Of a stretch of DNA of 36,665 nt, positions 17,405 to 26,200 are shown in pieces. Position 1 is the stretch's first letter; every line of letters begins with the position of its first letter. Both the position numbers and the translations under genes were made by a program. The stretch covers positions 1 to 36,665 of the forward strand of contig CAJCJI010000299.1 of the NCBI GenBank assembly GCA_903970595.1, written 5' to 3'. This DNA comes from Verrucomicrobiota bacterium (GTDB taxonomy: Bacteria; Pseudomonadota; Gammaproteobacteria; Nevskiales; Nevskiaceae). The notes beneath the pieces were generated by a model that saw nothing but the letters and a program-made list of their open reading frames with translations, made no database searches and had not been told where the DNA came from.

Positions 17405-18517
17405 TTATTCACCGGCCATTTGCCTGCCGTCGCTCGCCACGGAATGCGGGGCCGTAAACCCGCCTTTTCGCCGTCGCTCAAATTCGGCAAGGGCCTCGCG
17501 ATAAATTTCGTCATCAAAAGCCGTCAGCTCCTTGAGCGCATCGGCGAGCCTAGGCGTCATCGGCACCGGAGCAACCTTCGAAAATCGCGCGTCGAATTTT
17601 GGAATTGCATCGGTCACATTCACCGACTCGATTGCCGAAGGAACAGGCAGACCTAGTGATTTGAAAATCAGATCAGCGGATTCATCGAAGCGCTCGGTGA
17701 TCCCGATGCCGTCAAGGGCACGCACCCGCTGTTTGGCAAGATCCAACTCCTCCTGCCTTATCTTGTTTTCAACCGGCGGCCAGGAAATGTGCACCTCGGC
17801 GAAAGACCGGGCGAACACCAGCAAGTAGAGATTAAACAGATCCGCCGTAGCGCGAACCTCCGGATGTTCAAAGAAATCCTCAGCGGACAATCGATTGGCC
17901 ATAGAGACGAGCATGGAGTCGGAGAATTCATCGCGAGGAGGGTGCGATCTGAAGAATCTGTAAAGCGAAATAAGCCTGGCCTGCGGGTTGCGAAATATGG
18001 CCACGGTCTTGACGCGCTTTCTGGGGATAAAATCCACCGAAACAAAGTCGAAGTGGCCGGAAATCAGATCGTACCTGCCGAGCTCGGCGATGGACAGAAG
18101 ATGAAGGTGGTTGTCATGGATTGGACAAATGCGGTCTTTCGAAAAACACCTCTCCAACAGAGACTGCAGCGTCAAACCGCCGGTCTTTTGCAGGTGAATG
18201 AAGATGATGGCGTCGCGCTCCCGGGTCAAGCGGGGATCGTCACGAATCTCCTCGAATAAGACCTTGTACTTCCCCTGAAACTCGTTTGAGCGGAGCAAGG
18301 TCAGCCGCAAATCCTCGATAGTCTGATGCGATAAATGCCCATCGAGCGCCGCTTCACTTTCAGGCTCACGCCCTAGGACAAACCGGTAGCCGTAGCGAAT
18401 ATCCTCTCTGGTGATCGAGGCAGAGCCAATTGACGCCGAATCGTCACTGGTCCGAGCTACAGACCGAAATCCAGGCAGAGAACGTGCCGCCGGGTATACG
18501 GTTTTCCAAAATTTCAT
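17405..18517 (-). CDS. Sulfotransferase with N-terminal DUF4214-like module
   Basis: A 370-residue protein. Residues about 36-84 form a small helical module with YRFVLGREPESEAALDGHLS and LLRSNEFQGKY, resembling DUF4214. The catalytic part is a PAPS-dependent sulfotransferase of the family 2 type: the 5'-phosphosulfate loop FIHLQKTGGLTLQSLLERCF (106-125) and the 3'-phosphate segment VAIFRNPQARLISLYRFFRS (172-191). It would transfer sulfate from PAPS to a sugar hydroxyl, presumably on the capsule precursor in the cytoplasm. No PAPS synthesis genes are in the window. It stands alone on the minus strand between the beta-helix gene and the divergent gmd, with lower GC than the left arm. The start gives a short basic leader, MKFWKTVYPAARS. 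Confidence 0.85.
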   Translation of the reverse strand: MKFWKTVYPAARSLPGFRSVARTSDDSASIGSASITREDIRYGYRFVLGREPESEAALDGHLSHQTIEDLRLTLLRSNEFQGKYKVLFEEIRDDPRLTRERDAIIFIHLQKTGGLTLQSLLERCFSKDRICPIHDNHLHLLSIAELGRYDLISGHFDFVSVDFIPRKRVKTVAIFRNPQARLISLYRFFRSHPPRDEFSDSMLVSMANRLSAEDFFEHPEVRATADLFNLYLLVFARSFAEVHISWPPVENKIRQEELDLAKQRVRALDGIGITERFDESADLIFKSLGLPVPSAIESVNVTDAIPKFDARFSKVAPVPMTPRLADALKELTAFDDEIYREALAEFERRRKGGFTAPHSVASDGRQMAGE

Positions 18518-18543
18518 GGTCCGAAGAGAATTTATTTATTGCT

Positions 18544-18574
18544 ATGACAGTTGCGTTACAGCTCAGAATATAAT
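18544..18574 (+). promoter_or_regulatory. Candidate sigma70-type promoter for gmd
   Basis: A perfect -10 hexamer TATAAT (18569-18574) is preceded after 19 bases by ATGACA (18544-18549), five of six matches to the -35 consensus. It lies in the AT-rich gap between the divergent sulfotransferase and gmd genes and would give a leader of about 185 bases before gmd. The spacer is longer than the ideal 17, so this is a candidate only. Confidence 0.35.
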
Positions 18575-18760
18575 GAAAACCGGGTTTGGCAAGATATTCC
18601 GAACTAAGAGCAACTTAACTTAACCCTGTCCTGGATTTAACCCTGCTGCGGCTGACGAGCCCGTCATTCAGACCGGATTACCGAAAAAATCGTTATACCC
18701 CCAATCTTTACGGGCAATACAGCAACTCGTTTCTTCAGCCAAACTCGTACTTCAATCACC

Positions 18761-19741
18761 ATGAAAACAGCGCTGATCTGCGGTATTTCCGGCCAAGACG
18801 GGGCGCTGCTGGCCCATCTGCTGCTGCGCAAGGGATACCGGGTTGTTGGCGGTGCCCGCGATGCGCAGGTCGCCAGCTTCGCCAATCTGAGGCGGCTTGG
18901 CATTCTCGATCGGGTAACGACGCTATCGCTCAGTCTCACGGACTTTCGCAGTGTAATCCAGGCGCTGATCAAGGTTCGGCCGGATGAGATTTACAACCTT
19001 TCCGGCCAGACTTCGGTGGGCTTGTCGTTCGAGCAACCGGTGGAAACTCTTGAAAGCATCAGTATCGCCACGCTCAACCTGTTGGAATCCATTCGCATCA
19101 TCAGCCAGGATGTGCGGTTATACAATGCCTCATCCAGCGAATGTTTCGGCAACTCCGGAAGTCACCCTGCGGACGAAAACAAGTTGTTTCATCCGCGTAG
19201 CCCATATGGAGTGGCCAAGGCCGCCGCTCACTGGCAGGTCGCCAATTACCGTGAGGCCTATAACCTGTTTTGCTGTTCCGGCATCCTGTTCAATCACGAG
19301 TCACCGTTGCGACCGGAACGATTCGTGACGCGCAAGATAATCTCCGCAGTCGCCAATATTGCTCGTGGCAGCACTGAAGCCCTGGAACTGGGCAACCTCG
19401 ATGTCATACGCGACTGGGGCTGGGCCCCCGAGTACGTCGAAGCCATGTGGTTGATGCTGCAGCAGGAGCAGGCGGAAGACTACGTGATCTGCACCGGCCG
19501 CAGCGTGAGCCTGAAGGAATTCGTAAAGCTGAGCTTCGCGGCTGCGGGACTCGACTGGGAAGCGCATATACGTGTCAATAATGAGTTCTACCGCGCCTCC
19601 GACATCGCGGAAAGCCGCGGTGCACCGACAAAGGCCTTGCATCAACTGGGCTGGAAGGCCAATGTTGAGGTGGAAGGCGTGATCCAGCGCATGCTCCTTG
19701 CTGAGCAGGGAGTCGATCTCGAACAGGTGCTATGGGGTTAG
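18761..19741 (+). CDS. gmd: GDP-mannose 4,6-dehydratase
   Basis: A 326-residue extended short-chain dehydrogenase that converts GDP-D-mannose to GDP-4-keto-6-deoxy-D-mannose, the precursor of GDP-fucose, -rhamnose, -perosamine and -6-deoxytalose. The NADP-binding motif is GISGQDGALL (residues 8-17). The family-specific YNLSGQTSVGLSFEQP (78-93), SSSECFG (124-130) and catalytic YGVAKAAAHW (149-158, Tyr149/Lys153) are all present, as is NHESPLRPERFVTRKI (178-193). The length fits the shorter Gmd class. It is the only plus-strand gene in the right half of the locus. No GDP-fucose synthase, Rmd reductase or perosamine aminotransferase is in the window, so the final sugar is not determined. It converges on the methyltransferase gene 48 bases downstream. 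Confidence 0.92.
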   Translation: MKTALICGISGQDGALLAHLLLRKGYRVVGGARDAQVASFANLRRLGILDRVTTLSLSLTDFRSVIQALIKVRPDEIYNLSGQTSVGLSFEQPVETLESISIATLNLLESIRIISQDVRLYNASSSECFGNSGSHPADENKLFHPRSPYGVAKAAAHWQVANYREAYNLFCCSGILFNHESPLRPERFVTRKIISAVANIARGSTEALELGNLDVIRDWGWAPEYVEAMWLMLQQEQAEDYVICTGRSVSLKEFVKLSFAAAGLDWEAHIRVNNEFYRASDIAESRGAPTKALHQLGWKANVEVEGVIQRMLLAEQGVDLEQVLWG

Positions 19742-19789
19742 GCACCGCATGCCGGGCCTTCCACTAAGGTCTGCCCTCAGAATTCCCTA

Positions 19790-20836
19790 TCATTCAATCG
19801 ATCTATTTCTCCAGGCTTGAACTCCGTCAACCGTAACTACCGGGCGCCCATCGATCAGCTGGAATATCGCGGGGCGCTCCATTTCGAGTTTCCAGGTATT
19901 TTGGCGCGCGAACAAGTCGAAAAGACCCGCTTCGATCTGCTTGGAATGGGTGCCAATAAATATATATCTAACCTTTCCGCACAACAATTCAAAAATCTCT
20001 GTCAACAAATCCAGTTCGGCACCTTGTATGTCCACATGCAGGAAATCGAGCACGGGCTCGTTCCTGAGCAGCGATTCGATATCCACGACCGGAATCCGGA
20101 TATATTTTCCGGTCTCTTCGGAGTCCTTTAGTTGCTGCTTACTAGGACTGAAGATTGCGGTTCCCCCCCAGTCGATGCCGGATTCAATTTTTGGAAACAA
20201 GACAATGCTTGCTGCTTTTCCGGCAATGCCACTCACCAAATCAAACTCGTCGCCGCTTATTTTGTTGTCGGAGAGTGCCTGCCTGGCGAAGCGGAGATGA
20301 CCGTCGTCTGCCTCGATGCCGTAGAGTTTGATTTTCCTGCCTGAGAATTTCGCCGCAACGCCGAGGTTGTTCATCCAGCAACCCCATCCGCATCCCAACT
20401 CCAGCATCACGAAGCGATTTTTCGACAGGTCGAGCGCTCGAAGACAACTGCCCCATTCCGCGATATCCGCGTGCCAATTCGCCGGGATAGGCAGGGGCTC
20501 AACGACGCCTGCCTGCCCCGAAAGCAAGTCAGGAAGGACCTCGGGACGAATCCTGACCCCAAGAAAATTCGTGACATGCAGGGGAGATGCTTGCAATGCC
20601 TCTCTTGCATGTCTGCGGATCAACCCCACGGCGTCGAATGAGGAGTGATAGTGCCAGAAGGGACTTTGCACAATCTCCTGGTGCTTCCCTTTGTATTCAT
20701 CGCAACTGGCGAACAATTGCGCAAGTTCCGCTCTGCTCCCTGTCTTCCCAATCCATTCCAGAATGACCGCTTCGCTCTCGGGCTCCCGATCCAGGAACAA
20801 GCGATAAGCCCATATAACATCGTCATTGCTGATCAT
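19790..20836 (-). CDS. FkbM-like SAM methyltransferase with N-terminal DUF4214-like module
   Basis: A 348-residue protein. Residues about 4-51 are a DUF4214-like helical module (VIWAYRLFLDREPESEAV ... LFASCDEYKGKH), strikingly like that of the sulfotransferase. The rest is a Rossmann methyltransferase: the SAM motif VMLELGCGWGCWMNN (143-157), the acidic strand end YGIEADDGHL (172-181), and DFLHVDIQGAELDLL (264-278), the FkbM-family post-core motif. It probably methylates a sugar hydroxyl on the glycan or nucleotide sugar. I chose the ATG at 20836 because it starts directly at the module. The frame is open to a TTG at 20968, but that extension looks non-coding and overlaps the GT gene. It is the last gene of the leftward arm, 68 bases after the GT4 gene. 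Confidence 0.8.
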   Translation of the reverse strand: MISNDDVIWAYRLFLDREPESEAVILEWIGKTGSRAELAQLFASCDEYKGKHQEIVQSPFWHYHSSFDAVGLIRRHAREALQASPLHVTNFLGVRIRPEVLPDLLSGQAGVVEPLPIPANWHADIAEWGSCLRALDLSKNRFVMLELGCGWGCWMNNLGVAAKFSGRKIKLYGIEADDGHLRFARQALSDNKISGDEFDLVSGIAGKAASIVLFPKIESGIDWGGTAIFSPSKQQLKDSEETGKYIRIPVVDIESLLRNEPVLDFLHVDIQGAELDLLTEIFELLCGKVRYIFIGTHSKQIEAGLFDLFARQNTWKLEMERPAIFQLIDGRPVVTVDGVQAWRNRSIE

Positions 20837-20904
20837 AGACAAAACCGGAGCGATCACGCGGCTAGTAGAGGAAGATTGCGGCCTTACCAACCCAAATAGG
20901 GAGG

Positions 20905-22041
20905 CTAATGCCGTCCAACTGCAAGAGCGGCATACACGGATAAAGTCCCTTTGATGCAATTTTCCCAAGTCAGATGACTTGCCACATCCAGACCCTTGGT
21001 CCGAGCAGCCGATCGCCAGCCATCATCCAATAAGACTTGTTCCACACCGTGACACAACGCATCGCCGTCATCCGGATCGATCAATAGCGCGGCCCCTCCG
21101 GACACTTCCGGCAGGCATGATCGATTGGAAGTCAGCACCGGGACTCCCGACGCCATTGCCTCCAGAACCGGCAGTCCAAATCCTTCATAGAGAGAAGGAT
21201 AAAAAAAGCTGCGCGCGCCGGCGTACAAAGCCGGCAATTCCGGCTCGGATACAAACCCCAGGTAACGCACCCAACCTTCGCCTTGCCCCTTGTCGATGGA
21301 TGCATGGAGTGCATCGCTCAACCATCCTTTGTGCCCGATAAGTACCAGCGGATAGCGGAAACGCAATGATTCAGGCAGCCGCCGATAGGCGATCAATAGG
21401 GCATCAATCTTCTTGCGCGGCTCCAAGGTCGACACACACAAGGCATAGTCGCCCGGCTTCAGGCCGTATTGAGCCAGTGTAGAAGCCAGCATGGGTTTAC
21501 TTCGATGAGGATTAAAACAGCTTGACACGCCGATCGGAACAGCCGTGATCCTGTCGGCCGGCCAGGAGAAATACTCGATTACCTCGCGACGTACCGTCTC
21601 CGAATCCGTGATCAGATGCGTAGCTCGCGCAAGCGTGCGCGGAAGTTCCCGGTCAAAATGCCGCCGTCGCGCAACTGGATGTGACTCCGGAAACTTGAAT
21701 ACCGAAAGATCATGCACCGTGGCCACCGACATGTCGGTGGATGCGGGGAGAAAGTAATTCGGTGAATGAAATAGACGCCTGCGAAAGTCCTGTGTGACCT
21801 GCCAGTTTTTGTACCACCGCGGTATCACGATGCGCTTGCGCCTTCCACTTGGCGCGGCAACCGCCACCGGCTGCAACAGGCTGCTGGGATCCGCCACCCA
21901 GCGACCGTTGGAATAGAAGCGCACAGAATCGATAGATGAATGCCTTGGAAGCCGTGATGCCAGTTCCCACGCATATCTCCCTATACCGGTTAGGGGCGGA
22001 AGAATGGCATCGACCGAAAGTATCAGTCTTAGTCTAGTCAC
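20905..22041 (-). CDS. GT4-family glycosyltransferase (WbaZ/mannosyltransferase-like)
   Basis: A 378-residue GT-B enzyme. The N-terminal domain starts LRLILSVDAILPPLTGIGRY, where the glycine-rich GIGRY loop is typical of GT4 mannosyl- and rhamnosyl-transferases. The segment VHDLSVFKFPESHP follows. The donor domain has CVSTLEPRKKIDALLIAYRR and the EX7E motif YEGFGLPVLEAMASGVPVL. The preferred start is a GTG at 22041, which overlaps the stop of the upstream 1388-residue GT by eight bases (coupled translation) and gives the natural terminus MTRLRLILSVD. An in-frame ATG at 22065 is an alternative. With a GDP-mannose branch enzyme (Gmd) nearby, a GDP-sugar donor is plausible, but this is inference. 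Confidence 0.85.
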   Translation of the reverse strand: MTRLRLILSVDAILPPLTGIGRYAWELASRLPRHSSIDSVRFYSNGRWVADPSSLLQPVAVAAPSGRRKRIVIPRWYKNWQVTQDFRRRLFHSPNYFLPASTDMSVATVHDLSVFKFPESHPVARRRHFDRELPRTLARATHLITDSETVRREVIEYFSWPADRITAVPIGVSSCFNPHRSKPMLASTLAQYGLKPGDYALCVSTLEPRKKIDALLIAYRRLPESLRFRYPLVLIGHKGWLSDALHASIDKGQGEGWVRYLGFVSEPELPALYAGARSFFYPSLYEGFGLPVLEAMASGVPVLTSNRSCLPEVSGGAALLIDPDDGDALCHGVEQVLLDDGWRSAARTKGLDVASHLTWENCIKGTLSVYAALAVGRH

Positions 22042-25000
22042 CTGCTGGAAGCCCCATCTCAGCATTGGCCTGCTCAGAATGATTTGTGGGCTCGCCAATG
22101 TTCAAGCGCGGGAGTGAGGACGCTTCCAAGGAAGCCGCTTCGACCTCGGGCTGGATGTCGGGCTCACGATGAGGCAAGACCTCGATTGCGTCTACCGCCA
22201 ATTCGGTCGTCCCCTCAACATACACCCGGAACTCCACGTCGGTCTCGCCGGTGTCAAGTACGAACTCACCTTCAAATTGCCATTGACCCAAGTTCATTTT
22301 TGCCAGTTGGAAGTGCTTGATCGTTTTATTGCCTTGCTCGGCCACGATATCCATATACTCATGCCCTGCCCATCGCGAGGCGCTGCCATGAAGAGCGATA
22401 CGATAGCGTCCAGTCTGTAGCGCGGTATACGCGCCATACAACAGGTAGCCGCCTTGCATCGCGGTTCGGATTGACTTGGCTGAGCGCTCACCGACCTGAG
22501 TGTAAAGGCGCGGATCGTTACCCCAATAGCGCAGAATCCCGTCCGGCAGCCATGCATAGTAAGGCTCGTTGGTCAACGTAGCGTCAACCAATTGCCTGGT
22601 GCTTGCTTTCCAGTTTTGCCACTGCATTGCGTCGGGACGTGGGCTCTTGCCAGTTCGATGAAGAGACAGCCATTCTCGTACTGCCTTCGCTACAGTCTCG
22701 GGGGATTTGTCGTTAAAAAAATAGAAGGCATGATTACCTGCCACCTCCCGGAAAACGGGAAGATCGCGTGCAATGGCAGGAAGCCCTTGCTGCGCGGCCT
22801 CGATCAGCGGTAGTCCAAATCCCTCTCCCTCGCTGGCGAGAATCAGGCAGGTACTTGAAGCGTATATTTTTTGCAAGAATTCGTCGCTGATCCCTTCAAG
22901 CCAAAACAGGCTATCCCCGCGCTTCCGATGCTTACGCAGTTTCTCCGCCAATGGCTCAACCAGCCACCCTTTCTTGCCCACGATCACCAGGTTTGCTCGC
23001 ACGCCTTCGCGCCAAAGCGTTTCGAATGCGGCCAGAACCTGGGCGTGGCCTTTGCGCGGTTCGATGGTTCCAACCATCAAGAACGAGGGTCGCGACTTTA
23101 ACGCCATCAGCACCCTGCCGGCATTGTCCGGCAGGCCTTTCGTTGGCAGCGTGTTTTCGATATCTGCTCCCAGATGAAACCAACTCACGGAAAGTGGCCG
23201 CTTCCGCTTTTGCCCGAACACTTGTAGCCATCCATGAAATTCGTCCGCCACCGACCGCGATATACAAATTGCCCCATCAAATTGGCTTATGATCTCAAGC
23301 CAGGTGTGATGCATTCCCCGTACACCGTCCGGAAATAGCTCCGGAAAAAGAATGGGCAAGAGGTCATAGATGACAAAAACGATCTTGACTCCATTTCGAT
23401 GCCAGTCTTGCAATTGTGCCTTCTGTGCGGCCACAACCGTATGCTGCAAATCCAGGCCAACGAACACATCACCGCTGTAGGCGTCAACCGGGTCATCGGC
23501 TCCAAGGCTGACTTCGCCAAGAAAACGGGAAGCAAAGCCGCGGGCGTAACGATATCCCTGTTGCCCGGGAACCGCCCGCACCGGCTCGACTGAATATCCT
23601 TCTGGCGGATTGGCCAGAAGTTCCACAAGAATGCTTCGTACCACTCTCTGAATTCCAGTGCCGGCGTCGCTCCTTGCAATCTCGGAGACGTCAACGAGCA
23701 ACTGTCGTGGCTGCGCACGATGCGGATGATTGCGTGAAATCGCCAGCAAGATATCGAGACGTTCCTGTGGCGTCCAGACCGGAGCTTTCAAAGCTACTAT
23801 CGAGGTGACGAGTTCGTCAACAATGTCGTGACGTCTCTTGGACGCCGGGACCGTCGTTATTGCGTTCTCGCCCTCGCCTTTTTCCCGTCGACTTGCGGAA
23901 TCAACCGATTCAATGATTCTGTCGTAGACATGCCAAACCGTGATATCCGTCAAGCAGCACAGTCGATATTGGCAATCACCTTTTTGTCCTTGGTGGCAAG
24001 GAGAACACGACTCGGCTGTATGAATTACATAGCTCTCTCCAAATACCGGCGCCCATTCGTCGGGGGTTTCATGACCCGAGTAAACGGCAATAACAATAAG
24101 TCCGAGATACGCGCCAAAGTGCGCCCCAAATGAATTATTTGAAACACAAATTGCATTGCCTGAGACCGAGCGAACTAGTGACTGAAAATCCAGTCCAATG
24201 TGGATGTTTAGCTTTTCAGCCGTCTTGAATTCAAAGCCCGCCGACTCTCCAGCGTTGCCGAAATAGATGTTGATGGAGTGAATGCGCGCATCACGTTGCA
24301 GCAGATCAACGAGCGCAATGTAGCTGGGCTTTGTCCATTCCCTTACACTACTTCCTGCCAGCGGGAATATGGCAACGGATGCATGATCGCGTGTCGAACG
24401 ACTGCCCAATTCTGGCAATAATACGAAGTCATTGGCGTCATCCGGCAAAGCGTCCACCAGTTCTAGCAGTTGCCTTGCCGTCGAGGTGCTGTTCAACGAC
24501 GTCTTTTCGAAGGCAACATCGGGACGGACGGGAAGCCCGATATCAAGCCTGACATTGATCGCAGGGTCATAAGTCTTATAGCCCACTTTAAGCTTCGCCT
24601 GCGTCTCGACCAGCAAAAATCTAGTCTCGTGTTGCCTGCGCAGATCAATGGCAATATCGTAATCGGACAAGTTTCCAAGTATTTCAACTACATCCAAGTC
24701 GTTCTTCGAGGGCAATTCGCTCGACTTTTTTTTGAAATAATCGAATGTATAGATATTTTCGAAGATACCTAGCGAAGCGGCCATAGCCGCATTCCAACTG
24801 CCCACCACGATATCGATGCGGGCATAAGGATATCTAGCCTTGATTTTGGCAATTGCCGGTATAGATAGAACAAAATCCCCCATGTGATCCAGCTTGATCA
24901 GGAGTATCTTTCTTCGAAGCTTGGTGAATATTGACGTCTTTTCAACGTATGGTGGTGCCTCCCTCTTCGCGTCTTTCGGCAGATCAAGAGTCTGCAAGAC

Positions 25001-26200
25001 TGCGATGGCGCGCTTTGCGCATTCATCCCAGGAGAATTTTTTCGCTTGAACCGCACCGTGCGCAATCAAGCTAGCCCGAAATGTCTCATTGGTCAAAGCT
25101 TCTTCGAGTTTGTTCTTGATCGACATAGCCGAACGGGGATCAAATAGCGCATCGTCGCGGCCAATGACCTCGGGAAGACTCGTTGCATCAGCCGCAATGA
25201 CCGGCGCGCCGCAGAGCATTGCCTCAAGTGGAGGAATGCCGAACCCTTCGTGCAACGAAGGAAAAACAAACAATAGGCAACTATTGTACAGCTTGATCAA
25301 GTCATCGTCTTCGACATAGCCGGTCATGACGATATCGGTGCCATAGAGGCCACGCTCAGGTGCACTTCGACTCAACTCCTCCAAGTAGTCTTCCGGCAAT
25401 TTGCCTGCGATCACCAACTGATACAGCCCGCGAATGCTTTCCGGCAAGAGCGAATATGCTTCGATTAGTCTTTTGAGATTTTTTCTTTCGTCGGCAGCTG
25501 CACCCGTATACATTATGAAGGGCTTGACTATTCCGTATCGGTTGAAAAGATGCTTCTTCTGTTCCTGGGTCAACTCGAGCAAGCGAAATGAGTCATCGCA
25601 GGCGCAGGAGATATTGACGATGTGTTGCGGTGCATACTCCAATAGACCAACTGCCTCTTGCCGCGTGCTTTCCGAGATGGAAAGCAGACGATTGCTGCGC
25701 ATTACCGAATCGATTTTTCGCGCGTACCAATTCTGATGAATGTGGCTGGCCCTGAAGTGGGAATCGGGGTTGATCAGGGGAACCAGGTCATAAAGGATAA
25801 GAACCGTGGGGATATGCAAATCCAGGACCCCGACACTGGTAACGGCATCGTCGCTGAGTCCCTCAAAGATGCTGCTGACCAGTACAGCATCCGGATGCAA
25901 ACTGGCCAGGAACGCCTCACGAATTCGTTCGGCTACTTCGCGACGCCCATGGTTATTAGGCGCCGCCTCATTCACCGGACCTGGCGCGGTCCAAACGCGA
26001 ATATTCTCCTGCGGAAGCAATCCGGCGAATGCGGCGCGGATGAATTCGATGGTTTCCGGAAACATGCCGTTCAAAGCAAGCACGATTTCGTGCTCGCCGC
26101 GATTGCGGGCAATGGCAAGGGCAAGCGACAGAGTATAACGTCCAATGCCGCGGAAGCGGCTGCCAGTCTGCGCCCCCTGCATGTCGATGACGATGCGCAT
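22034..26200 (-). CDS. Giant GT4-GT9-GT4 glycosyltransferase fusion with C-terminal beta-sandwich
   Basis: A 1388-residue multi-enzyme protein. Module 1 (about 1-405) is a GT4 fold: MRIVIDMQGAQT, RFRGIGRY, MYTGAAADERKNLKRLIEAY (230-249) and SLHEGFGIPPLEAMLCGAPV (315-334). Module 2 (about 428-765) resembles heptosyltransferases (GT9): ILLIKLDHMGDFVLSIPAI (432-450), VAIFPLAGSSVREWTKPSY (609-627) and a Cys cluster CSPCHQGQKGDCQYRLCC (732-749). Module 3 (about 832-1205) is GT4, with LLVDVSEIARSDAGTGIQRV (834-853), LMVGTIEPRKGHAQ (1041-1054) and ASEGEGFGLPLIEAA (1122-1136). Residues about 1210-1345 form a beta-rich domain (YLLYGAYTALQTGRYRIALH, VEFRVYVEGT) that looks like a carbohydrate-binding sandwich. 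It probably adds several sugars per repeat. The ATG overlaps the upstream stop (TGATG), and the downstream GT overlaps its own stop. Confidence 0.88.
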   Translation of the reverse strand: MRIVIDMQGAQTGSRFRGIGRYTLSLALAIARNRGEHEIVLALNGMFPETIEFIRAAFAGLLPQENIRVWTAPGPVNEAAPNNHGRREVAERIREAFLASLHPDAVLVSSIFEGLSDDAVTSVGVLDLHIPTVLILYDLVPLINPDSHFRASHIHQNWYARKIDSVMRSNRLLSISESTRQEAVGLLEYAPQHIVNISCACDDSFRLLELTQEQKKHLFNRYGIVKPFIMYTGAAADERKNLKRLIEAYSLLPESIRGLYQLVIAGKLPEDYLEELSRSAPERGLYGTDIVMTGYVEDDDLIKLYNSCLLFVFPSLHEGFGIPPLEAMLCGAPVIAADATSLPEVIGRDDALFDPRSAMSIKNKLEEALTNETFRASLIAHGAVQAKKFSWDECAKRAIAVLQTLDLPKDAKREAPPYVEKTSIFTKLRRKILLIKLDHMGDFVLSIPAIAKIKARYPYARIDIVVGSWNAAMAASLGIFENIYTFDYFKKKSSELPSKNDLDVVEILGNLSDYDIAIDLRRQHETRFLLVETQAKLKVGYKTYDPAINVRLDIGLPVRPDVAFEKTSLNSTSTARQLLELVDALPDDANDFVLLPELGSRSTRDHASVAIFPLAGSSVREWTKPSYIALVDLLQRDARIHSINIYFGNAGESAGFEFKTAEKLNIHIGLDFQSLVRSVSGNAICVSNNSFGAHFGAYLGLIVIAVYSGHETPDEWAPVFGESYVIHTAESCSPCHQGQKGDCQYRLCCLTDITVWHVYDRIIESVDSASRREKGEGENAITTVPASKRRHDIVDELVTSIVALKAPVWTPQERLDILLAISRNHPHRAQPRQLLVDVSEIARSDAGTGIQRVVRSILVELLANPPEGYSVEPVRAVPGQQGYRYARGFASRFLGEVSLGADDPVDAYSGDVFVGLDLQHTVVAAQKAQLQDWHRNGVKIVFVIYDLLPILFPELFPDGVRGMHHTWLEIISQFDGAICISRSVADEFHGWLQVFGQKRKRPLSVSWFHLGADIENTLPTKGLPDNAGRVLMALKSRPSFLMVGTIEPRKGHAQVLAAFETLWREGVRANLVIVGKKGWLVEPLAEKLRKHRKRGDSLFWLEGISDEFLQKIYASSTCLILASEGEGFGLPLIEAAQQGLPAIARDLPVFREVAGNHAFYFFNDKSPETVAKAVREWLSLHRTGKSPRPDAMQWQNWKASTRQLVDATLTNEPYYAWLPDGILRYWGNDPRLYTQVGERSAKSIRTAMQGGYLLYGAYTALQTGRYRIALHGSASRWAGHEYMDIVAEQGNKTIKHFQLAKMNLGQWQFEGEFVLDTGETDVEFRVYVEGTTELAVDAIEVLPHREPDIQPEVEAASLEASSLPRLNIGEPTNHSEQANAEMGLPAGD

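Noticed and set aside
20837..20968. Longer start (TTG at 20968) for the FkbM-like methyltransferase
   Set aside because: The extra 44 residues show no signal peptide or conserved segment and overlap the preceding GT gene; the ATG at 20836 starts exactly at the DUF4214-like module.
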